Shown here: piece after piece, positions 55,306 through 64,000 of the stretch
How the letters are laid out: the number at the start of each line of letters is the position of its first letter
How positions within the stretch are numbered: position 1 is the stretch's first letter
Assembly (NCBI GenBank): GCA_010093485.1
Contig: MU001492.1
Span: 1,101,122-1,165,121, forward strand
Reading direction: 5' to 3'
DNA: 64,000 nucleotides
Origin: Karstenula rhodostoma CBS 690.94
Lineage: Eukaryota; Ascomycota; Dothideomycetes; Pleosporales; Didymosphaeriaceae
Program-made: the position numbers and the translations under genes
Notes under the pieces: model-generated
What the model was told of the DNA's origin: nothing
Seen by the model: only the letters and a program-made list of their open reading frames with translations
The model's database searches: none

Positions 55306-55936
55306 CTAACTGAGCGGTCTTATACCATACAGCTCGTCACCACTGTCTCTCTTCGCACCAACCCCTAACGTTATCTTAGACTTACCAAATCCCAAGTCCT
55401 CTGCAATATATTTGCATTCGCGCCTATCCTCGAGAAACTCCTTGAACGCCGCATTCCCGCGTACTCCCCGCCGCTTGTCATATCCCGCGATCATGTTGCG
55501 CATATGCTCGATCCACTTCTCGCACTCCTTACACACCTGACTTTGATCCACATTCTGACTCACAACAGTCCTAGTCTTCAGCTCCTGACACGCCTGCGCC
55601 ACGGGCAGCACTTCGTGGTCAGGAAATTGATTACTGGCGCCAGAAGTCGTTGACGCGTGGTTTAATCCTACAGATTCAGGCCCAAATGATGCCCGTCGTG
55701 GAGCTATACTTGCCGTGGTGCCTGACCTGCTTAATCCGAAGAAGCGGCGCGATTTGGTGGTGTTTGAGCGCTTCGGGGCATGTGAGAAGAAGGCGAAGTC
55801 TTGCGGTGGTGCGACGGGCGGGGAGCTGGGTCCGCGCTTGGACATGAGAATGAGGTAAGCTTGGTGGCAGAGGGTGTAGCGCTGGTTGTAGACTTCGCCG
55901 TAGTGGCCGCAGCCAGAGTGTTGGGTGTAGTTATGC
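55306..55936 (-). CDS. small Cys/His protein, unrecognised, 5' exon uncertain
   Basis: The first Met of the open frame is at 55845 (179 aa), but coding-like sequence in the same frame continues upstream to about 55936 (SGCGHYGEVYNQRYTLCHQAYLIL) behind a GATGTAG splice acceptor. The true start therefore lies in an unidentified upstream exon. The middle is Ser/Thr/Pro-rich and basic (KRSNTTKSRRFFGLSRSG). The C-terminal part has CKECEKWIEHMRNMIAGYDKRR and a final GFGKSKITLGVG. The CGH...C arrangement resembles the neighbouring gene at 54493-54864, suggesting a related pair. Function unknown. Confidence 0.5.
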
Positions 55937-57027
55937 TACATCATGTTAGGGTATAAGTCTGTTGGCGGGAGCGAGCAAGCAGTGCAAGTGCTATATCATA
56001 GAACGAACGCGCAATCCACAGGTAGGCCTGAAAGAACATGCGCAAATGTATTCTCAGCATGGGAACTTACCCAACACATGGTAGATTTTCGACAGTGTTT
56101 CGCGAGGATAGTTGCTGTAGGTCTGAGTTTCATCATTGCAGTCTACCCTATGTTTATTCGCGTACAAAAAGCGGTGAAGGGTCTGCGCAAGGATTAGCTG
56201 AATATTCATGTGGGTTTGTATGTTCCAACGCGTCGAATTCTGCTACGACTCTTAGATTCAAGGCTCTATCACACATTGGAAAAGGCGTAGGGTGAATGTA
56301 TCATCACATTACTGGGTTTTAAGGCCATTGGCGAAAGTCCGTTGAAACCTGGAACGATCGATACGGACTGGAACAGAGCAGACGCATATGGCCGACATAT
56401 TGACCACACATTCGACTAAAGAAGACAATGGGTTCTTCTCCTGTTCAGACTTAGAGAAGCCAAATTCGGAAAAGGCCCAGATGCACACTGTCACGATGAT
56501 TGTAAGGTAAATTTTCTTTCATACCGGTTGACATTCAATACATCAACACGTGGCCGATCAGGCTGTGCTAGCTCGTTCTATTCTCGTGCCCAGGTGGCCA
56601 CGGTTACACGTGACTCACCCCACCGATCACCCCAACACTCACTCCTCCTCGCGGGCGCCTCCCTGTTGTCTTCCACGACCCAGGGATCTCCAAATGGCCA
56701 TCCGAAACGTTTCTTCCATGGGTCGAAGTGGGCCCCGGGAAACTCGACAAACCTCTCATGACTACAACCATGGTAGACTTCAGCAATACAGAAACCACAG
56801 TGTTGAAATGGGTCGTATCACCCAGCAAGTCCCACGGGCGAAAGCATTCCGGTCCAGTACAAAAGAAATTTTTCCACTCTCGAATACCATAGCATCTACC
56901 ACATCGACATATCGCTATCACTGGATCTTGCTGCTCCCGAATCTTCAAAGCGCACTTTGCCTATAATCCGAACTGTTCACAGACTTCTGGTATCAACTTC
57001 TCGGTCATTAAACTACGGACGGGCATC
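55937..57027. other. intergenic, may hold a 5' exon of the small Cys/His gene
   Basis: 1.1 kb. No gene fixed. The 5' exon of the minus-strand gene should lie in its first few hundred bases. Confidence 0.4.
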
Positions 57028-58120
57028 ATGCAGGGCAAGTCCAAGTTTGCGATGGTGCAGAAAAAACTATTCCTGTGGCAGCAGCACAACACCAACGACC
57101 CGCCCAGGAACATTACCTCCAATGCCATCAATATATCCTCCAATCAATCAGCTTCGAATGAAATAATCGCCCGGGTTCTATCGTATTTTGAAAAGTCCGC
57201 GCACACCGATATGGAACATCTGCCAACGCCGCCGCCAACGCCAACTTCTTCCAGTTCGCTTTCTCGATCTGCAGAGTCGTCTCTGACCTCAGAAGATGCA
57301 AGTGCCTTTATCCCGCGAGCATCAGCAGGACTGAAGTCCATTCGGTCAGACCAATTCTTAGGCTCTCAGCCTTCGTACCTGGGCATCCGATTTTACGTTC
57401 GGAAAGCGCGTGCTCGACAATAAGATCATGACATCAAGGTGGTCCCCCCAATACTCCGTCTACAGTACTCCCACAGCAAGTAGCGCAAGCAGCCATCGCA
57501 AATCTGTTCTCGGCGATTCCGCGCCGCACCATCCACTCAAGCCAAAACCTCGCTACCCGGGCCCATCGCATCTTTCTGGAGGAGAAGAGCACGGCATACG
57601 CAACAAGAACAGCCTTACACGTATCTGCTCTGCGTGCGGCCTGCAACTCTGGCAGTGCGCCAACGCACCTAACGTCTCGGGCGTCGAGTGGAACAAAGTT
57701 CCTCGCATTAACGTGCACGTCGAGCAACACGAGCGCGCCCGGCTGCTTCAATACTATAAACAACAGACCCAGGCGCAAAGAGATGAGGATGAAGAGCCCT
57801 CGCCACACCGTGAGAATAAAGGCCGACATATGAGGAAGGTTAGGCTATACATCGTGCCACGGAAGGGATGCCAGGATACGCCGGTTGAGGTGCGCGTCGG
57901 GCTGAAGCAGCGAGATCAGAGAACCAAGGATCCCAGCGCTTCTTTTGATGGGATGGAACAAGTCGAGGTACTCATCTGTGAGGGCAAAAGCGTGGAGATT
58001 GCGTATCACATGTGGCCGCAGGTGAATTGTACCCAGCTTGGAGGTACGGTGTCAGCGTGTCTAATTGATAAGACGGGTCAGTTCAGGGTGGACGCTTTGT
58101 TGATAAAGAGTCTGCACTGA
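57028..58120 (+). CDS. unrecognised two-exon gene
   Basis: Proposed exons 57028-57374 and 57439-58120 (342 aa) joined by a 64-bp intron (GTACCT donor, TCAAG acceptor); the total is divisible by three and the junction reads GSQPS|WSPQYS. Without the intron there would be two overlapping frames, one ending at 57423 and one beginning at 57410. N-terminal part: basic MQGKSKFAMVQKKLFLWQQHN, then a Pro/Thr/Ser-rich stretch (LPTPPPTPTSSSSLSRS). C-terminal part: LTRICSACGLQLWQC (three cysteines, possible zinc knuckle) and a beta-rich end (RKVRLYIVPRKGC..., VEVLICEGKSVEIAYHMWPQVNC). No family recognised; the donor is weak, so the model is tentative. Confidence 0.45.
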
Positions 58121-59433
58121 TGACGGGGTGGGTTTATCAATCTCCCGTTTCGGAAAGGGACATAGACCGAGATCGTACCCTGGGATGCGTCGTTATAGGG
58201 CTGGTACTATTATGCTCGGCAAGTTTTAAGCGGCGTGATTCTTAGTAGGGAAGAGAAGATAATAGTTGTCGCGTCAAGGTGAACTCTGAGTATGTGTTTA
58301 AAATTGGTTGAGGCACAAGAAATCAACACACCGTCAAGGCCAACAAAACATATACCAAAAAAGCAATAGAAAAAAAAAGGCAAAAAAGACAATCAGACCC
58401 TCCACACCTTCCGATCCGCAAAAAAGCTGGCGTTCTGGTTGTGACCTGCTTCACCCAATGCAATATCGGGCTCACCACTAACAGGTTCGAACTGGCGAAC
58501 TGTATGACCATCTTTTCCCAGGAGAGTTCATCGGAGGCTTCGAAAGCTACACGCCAACTAATCTCTACTTCCTCTGGTTTTGTGGAAGTAACTCGACGCT
58601 GAGGATATATATAGTAGTATGATTAGGTATTTTGGAAGTTTGGGGCATGAAATGTGAGGTTGAGTGCGGCGGGGTCAGGCGAGGTGAGAGGTGAAGGCAG
58701 GCGTTGACTGAGCGAGTGAGTGACTGCCTTCACTTGGGTGGCTGCTGAATTTGGCAAGTGCTCGCTGTAGGCAGCCAACAGCCAACTCAACCACCCGCAC
58801 GCCATTGCATATGATGATATCAAATTCGCTAATCTGGGGCGTGCTCTACCATGAGCACCGACTGCATTCCATTGTATATCATGGCGCATGCGTGAACGTG
58901 CGCTGAGGTACCCCTCAACACCTATCGCTCCCATTCTCTATAGCACGCATGTGACGGCATTTTGAAGCCCTTCAAAAACTATGCACCAATGTACATACAG
59001 CCGGATATCCAGCTAGCTGTTGAGTTGGCGGGACGTATTGTTTGCACGAATAGTGTACACTCTTCGGGTTGATCGAGTTAGATATTGTTAGCGCTGGTAA
59101 GTTGGTGAGGCTACCGACGGGAAATGTGGGAATATTGTATTGGAATTGATTTATGTTATTGAGGTTCTTTTGGCGATAGGGCGTTGAGTTGATCGTAGAT
59201 ACGAGTATGTTTACTGGTATATTAGTCATCCACGTGGTAGCGCAACTACAAGCCCAGCCATGACAAGCATACCAATACTTCATTCGTAGTCTCTACGCAT
59301 CTATATACTGTTACACAGTCTCTCGTCAAGAGCCCGAACACGATAGCTTGTATCCTCCGCATTCCACCAGGCTACATGAGCCTCATAGCTATTTCTCTCA
59401 GAAGATAACATGCCTCACCTCTCCCAGGCAACT
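58121..59433. other. convergent intergenic, nothing recognised
   Basis: 1.3 kb between the stops of the unrecognised gene and RPN1. A poly-A-rich stretch lies at 58353-58390. A GGTTCGAACT box near 58484 lacks the other parts of a tRNA gene. Confidence 0.5.
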
Positions 59434-62367
59434 TCAATCCTCCCACTCTGGGTTTTTTCGTAGGATGACCACACCTTCCAATACATTACTCAAGCTCAAG
59501 TACTTCTCGTCCTCCAATTCCGCCCTTTCACCATGACTCAGCAGCACTGGCGTACTCTGTGTTTGCCATCCGGTGATTGCCTTGGGACGACCCGCCTGGC
59601 CCACGATATCAACGGCTTGGCCGACTCGCACGTTAACTGTGAGCGGCTTCAGCTCCTCGTCAAGGGTGATGAGGAAACGGGGAGAGATGGCTGTCGCCAG
59701 GAAGTAGAGTAGATAATGTGCGTCGCCAACAATGAACTGCTTCGCGTCGATCATGGAGACAAGGACGGTGAGAAGACCTGCGGCGGCAACGCGCGAGAGG
59801 ACTGATCGGTCGGTGTGGAAGGGGCTCATTGAAAGAGTACCCTTACCTGCATGGAGCAGACCTTGGGCTATGCGGACCATGAAGAGGGCATTGGGGTCAC
59901 GGTGGTAGTAGCTCGCAAGTTGTCGGAGTAGTTGCGCGAGACGAGCGTTGTTAGTACCGGCGCCTACCAGACCCATGGCGAAGATGGCGTTGATGGCGAC
60001 GTCGTTGTCGTTGTCGTGGGAGTACCGCGAAAGAGTGTCGTAAACCTTCATCTGAGGGTTGCTAGGGCTGATCAAGGCCATGGCCAAAGGCACCGCCTTT
60101 CGGATATTGGCCTCGCCGTAGTGCATCAAGTGGCCGAAGGTTCGTATGATCATGTCCTGTCCGACGTCCTCGCCCATTGCCACCAATGACAAGCCGATTA
60201 CAGCATATGACTGGAGCAGCTCGTCACCCTTCTTCTCCTCGTCTTCTTCTTCGATATGCTCGTTGCAGATGTGGAGCAGCTGTTGTACCTTCAGTACGTT
60301 GCCGGTACCTGCCCATGCACAAACCTCAGCAAGCACAGATGTAGGTTTGGACATGGGGTGGTCGAGAGCTTTGAGGGTCTCCAGAATGACATCGACTTCC
60401 TCCTGCTGCCCGAAGAACAGCAAGGCGAGTCCAAGGGCCATGAATCGCGTCCACTTGTCCTTGAGCTGCTTCGACCTGTCCTCGTCGAGGAGAGTGTTCA
60501 TCAACGCATCGGTCACCTCGCCGTGGGCCGATCCAACAAAGATGAGACCCAGGGCCAAAGCCGCCATCGCAGAGAGTTGCATGTCGAGGCTTGTGTCGGT
60601 GACAATGGGTAGCAGAATCTCCAGAAGCTCTTCCTTGTTCGATCCGGCATATGCGAGACCCAGTCCCATAATGGAGGCTACGCGCACGTTGACGTTTTTA
60701 TGGGAAAGGTTCTCTTCGTCACCTAGCAAAGCCATGGCAGGGTCAGAGTCGTTCCGCACACCGGAGTTGAAGATACCCGTCGCAAGCATAGCACCAGCCT
60801 ATTATCCGGATACTGTTAGTAGGAAAGTCGTAAAAGTGGGACACCAGTGGCTACGTACCTTGACGAGATCCTCATCGACGTTGGTGTAGGGATCGATCTT
60901 ATCGAGACCCATCTCAACATCCCACAGCATGAGCATACCCAGCGATGCAGCTGTTGAAAGCATGCCCTCGTCTTTAGTTTTCCAAACCCAGCTGTTCTTA
61001 CTATCGGAGTTGAGCATCAACTTGTCGTTACCGTATCCAGCGTTGACAAATGCGTTAACGAAGGCCGAAGCGAGGTTATGACGCGCCGAGTCGGTATTGG
61101 TAAGACCAGCCGTCCTGCTGCTCTCGAGGTGGGTCTTGTAGATGTCATCTGGAGTCTTAGGGTCCAGGATGTTAAGCTCCTTGCCCAGCGCCTCGAAGTA
61201 GTCCGACAGACGGGTGTTGCTCAGGCACTCTTGCAGCTCAGAGTCCTCGTCCTCCGACACGTCGAACCAGATCCGTTGCCGGGCAATAAGGAAAGCCATC
61301 TGCCGCCTTGTTGCCTTGTCCTCGGTCGAATTGAACGTCTCTTCGATCAGCTCCCGGTCGTTCAGCCGTATCGCGAGGACCACGGCCTGGGTGTACTGCT
61401 TGTATTTCCGGTAGACCTGGTAGGCTGTGCGGAGGAACTTGTCGTTGTCGGGGTATGTGAGGAGGGGCACCGTGCTAACCATGTACAAGCACACCCTGGT
61501 GTATGTGTCCGCATCCAGATACTGCTCAATCTGGTCAATCATTTCCAACTCGGAAAGGATGTCGACGGCATCGGCTTCGGCGTTGTGCTTGAGGAAGAAG
61601 GGAACCAAGGAGAGAACAAGGTCTGTGATGTCGTCGGTCGACTTGTCATCGTTCAACCGCTTCTGGTACTCTCTACCAATCTCGAGGGCGAGATGGCGCA
61701 TATATTCGTGGCCCCACGAGCCGAGATCTGAAGACGGCGCTTGCAGACGGTACTTCAAGCAGTCGAGGCGGTCCTCGTCGGAATACGTCATTCCGAGTAC
61801 AGACAACATGTCAGCGAAGGATTTCTGTTTCCATCAGCACGCGCACCAATCGGTAGCATTCATAATGGCGTACCTTGTTGTCGCCCGCCGGCCACGAGTC
61901 GTAGGCCTTCTCTAAGCTCTCATAGTGTGGTCGCAGGAACTTGAGCGGCTTCGGCACCGCCGTCATCGAACTCGTGGCCGTCTTGATGAAGTCTTTGATT
62001 TTCTCAAGTGCGGGGTTGTAGAGATCTGTGTCCGGTCCCTACACAGCTTCAGTCAGCAAATGCTTTGATAGAGGTGCATGGCGGGACACGTACCAGTAAC
62101 CGCTCGACCAGCATCTCCAGGTCGTTTTTCAGCTGCTGGTCCTCCTCGCTGAGCTCCTCTGCAGTTGGTCAGTGACAGGGTCCCGCATGACGTTGGTGTG
62201 GCAGCGGTCCGGCATAGGGACGTACCAACGGCTGGCGCGCCTTTCTTGTCGTCTATGGGCTTGCCATCCTTGTCTTTCTGGACTTCCTTCTGCTCTGCCT
62301 CGCCATCTGTCGCCTTTCCCTTGCCCTTGTCGGCGGCTGTGGGCTTCTTCTCGTCGTCGGCGGCCAT
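59434..62367 (-). CDS. RPN1: 26S proteasome base subunit RPN1
   Basis: Exons 62367-62226, 62158-62094, 62038-61874, 61824-60859 and 60798-59434 sum to 901 codons (900 aa, the usual size). RPN1 is the large non-ATPase scaffold of the proteasome base that binds ubiquitin and shuttle receptors. Acidic/basic N-terminus (KGKGKATDGEAEQKEVQKDKDGK), then EELSEEDQQLKNDLEMLVERLL, DTDLYNPALEKIKDFIKTATSSMT and the PC-repeat solenoid: ASLGMLMLWDVE, AGAMLATGIFNSGVR, VRVASIMGLGLAYAGS, LSAMAALALGLIFVGSAHGEV, AINAIFAMGLVGAGTNN and the C-terminal LLYFLATAISPRFL. Introns: 62225-62159, 62093-62039, 61873-61825, 60858-60799, all GTACG donors. Start codon 362 bp from divergent RIO2. Confidence 0.96.
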
Positions 62368-62729
62368 GTTGCTTGCTGGTGGAAGCTAGGCGGGCGGCGA
62401 AGTGTATGTCGTGCACCGAGCGAATGCGGGGATGCGGACCTCGGCCGTGGAGAGGATGCTATGTGGTGGCGCGGGAGGTGACTCGGGGAGGAAGAGGTCG
62501 CTCGAGGCGGCGGGACGTGGCGGGGGCGGTATGGGGAGAATGGTTGATGCGTCGTCGAGCTCTCAGTCGCATTCGCCGAACGCCAAGCACTACGCGGTGA
62601 TCAAATCACGCTAAGCGACTTTAGGAATTAGAGAATCGTTCAATCGTCCGAAATTATATTTGCAACCCCGCCTAACCCTTGCGACTCTTGCGACCCTTGC
62701 GAACGACGTCTGATCCGCCGCACGCCGCA
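62368..62729. promoter_or_regulatory. bidirectional promoter region RPN1/RIO2
   Basis: 362 bp between divergent start codons. A GGTGGCGCG-type sequence at 62464-62472 resembles the core of the proteasome-associated control element (GGTGGCAAA) but has a different last third, so Rpn4-like control is only a possibility. Confidence 0.45.
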
Positions 62730-64000
62730 ATGAAATTGAACGTGAAGAACATACGCTATGTCATGCCCGAGGACTGGCGCGTGCTGGCTGCGGTATGCGC
62801 CCTCCATGTTCCTGTCGTTGCTGCAGCGGGGGACTACCGCTGATGAAGACGCGCACAGGCAGAACAGGGCAGCCGTAACCACGAACTCGTGCCGACGCCG
62901 CTGATCGTGCAGCTCTCCGGCCTGCGCTCCGGAAACGCCGTGCACAAGAGCATCTCCAACCTCGCAAAAATCGGCCTCATTGCCAAACTGCAAAACGCAA
63001 AGTACGATGGCTACCGACTCACGTACGGCGGGCTTGACTACCTCGCCCTGCACACGCACACCAAGTCCTCGACGATATACTCGGTCGGAAACCAGATCGG
63101 CGTGGGCAAGGAGTCGGACATCTTCGTCTGTGCCAACGAGACGGGCATGCAGCAGGTGCTGAAGATCCATCGTCTGGGCCGCATATCCTTCCGCACCGTA
63201 AAGGCGAACCGCGACTACCTGCGCAATCGCTCCTCGGCGTCGTGGATGTATATGTCGCGGCTGGCCGCCATGAAGGAATTTGAGTTCATGAAGGCGTTGC
63301 GACGGGAGGGGTTTCCCGTTCCGGAACCTCTTGGTCAGAATAGGCACACGGTCGTCATGAGTCTCGTCGATGCGTTCCCCTTGCGGCAGATCTCCACCAT
63401 CGACGACCCTTCCGCGCTTTACGCTGAGCTGTTGTCCCTCATCGTCCGCTTAGCTGAGGTCGGCCTGATCCACGGCGACTTCAACGAGTTCAACATCCTG
63501 ATCGAGGAGAAGCCTGAAGACGATGGGAAAGCGGCACTGATCCCTACCATTATCGATTTCCCACAAATGGTGTCCGTTTCGCATGCCAATGCTGAGTTCT
63601 ACTTTGATCGCGACGTAGACTGCATCAAGCGCTATTTCGACCGCCGGTACGGCTTTACGAGCGACGAACCTGGTCCTTTCTTCAAAGACTCCACCAAGAA
63701 CATCCGGAAGAGACTTGATGTAGAAGTAGAGGCAAGTGGTTTCAGTAAGAAGATGGCCAAGGAGCTGGCTGCATACATGAAGGAGCACGGCATCGATGGC
63801 GATGCCGGTGGTGTCGAGCGGGATGAAGAAGACGAAGACGAAGACGAGGGTCTCAGTGGCGAGCAAGAGGAGCCGCTGGGTGTCGAGTTGGAGACTGAGG
63901 CACCGCTTGAGCAGACGCCAGCGGAGGAGGTTGCGAGTGACTCAACGGCCACGCCCGCGACACTAGCCTCACAGATGACCATCCTCGACATCCGCGACAA
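62730..64000 (+). CDS. RIO2: atypical protein kinase RIO2, cut by window end
   Basis: Exons 62730-62792 and 62859-64000 (401 codons visible, frame still open at the edge). Intron 62793-62858 (GTATGC...CACAG) follows DWRVLAA. RIO2 is needed for the last cytoplasmic step of 40S ribosome maturation. The N-terminal winged helix starts MKLNVKNIRYVMPEDWRVL and runs through NHELVPTPLIVQLSGLRSGN and GYRLTYGGLDYLALHT. The kinase part has GVGKESDIFVC (P-loop), the QVLKIHRLGRISFRTVK segment with the ATP-binding Lys, HGDFNEFNILI (catalytic Asp) and IIDFPQMVSV (metal-binding DFP). The tail is very acidic (EEDEDEDEG). The missing C-terminus lies beyond position 64000. Confidence 0.95.

Noticed and set aside
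58440..58510. possible tRNA gene (GGTTCGAACT box)
   Set aside because: No A box, no acceptor stem and no cloverleaf around it.

Overview
The window is nuclear DNA of a filamentous ascomycete (Pezizomycotina; gene content and small lineage-type proteins suggest Dothideomycetes, an inference). Evidence: genes carry short introns of about 44-90 bp with GTRNGT-like donors and CTRAC-like branch points, conserved eukaryotic housekeeping genes lie between them, and typical filamentous-fungal families are present (HET, fungal rhodopsin-domain, DUF6604-like, Fungal_trans_2). Intergenic DNA contains microsatellites, a MITE-like element and a stop-riddled pseudogene. I assembled exons by eye; most models close in frame with the summed exon length divisible by three.

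Left part (0-15 kb): the 3' end of an unrecognised gene with a Gly-Lys tail; a CCA tRNA nucleotidyltransferase joined in frame to a TTI2-like domain (minus), divergent from the TRAPPIII subunit TRS85 (plus); an OTU deubiquitinase (minus); ERG2 C-8 sterol isomerase; a small secreted protein; a four-helix membrane protein preceded by a cluster of microsatellites.

Accessory part (15-47 kb): a fungal rhodopsin-domain membrane protein, a 201-bp element with 32-bp terminal inverted repeats, a small glycoprotein-like secreted/membrane protein, an unrecognised 443-aa protein, a RIP-like pseudogene, a CUE5-type autophagy adaptor, a HET-domain protein, then a run of metabolic genes (SDR, Fungal_trans_2 regulator, SDR, NodB-fold hydrolase, NTF2-FMO flavin monooxygenase) that ends in wrecks (an internally deleted SDR, an MFS transporter and an MDR dehydrogenase). 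The NodB gene has an in-frame stop. I read this as a catabolic or secondary-metabolism cluster in decay. After it come an unrecognised RGG-containing protein and a DUF6604-like gene split by one TAA.

Right part (47-64 kb): compact housekeeping block: CMD/AhpD-like protein, LSM8, PITH-domain protein with a histidine-rich head, VPS20 (ESCRT-III) divergent from RIX7 (AAA ATPase, 60S biogenesis), two small Cys/His proteins, an unrecognised two-exon gene, RPN1 (26S proteasome base) divergent from RIO2 (40S maturation kinase), which runs off the right edge. Ribosome maturation (RIX7, RIO2), protein turnover (RPN1, OTU, CUE5, VPS20) and RNA metabolism (LSM8, CCA1) dominate the conserved genes. No rRNA, tRNA or CRISPR was seen.
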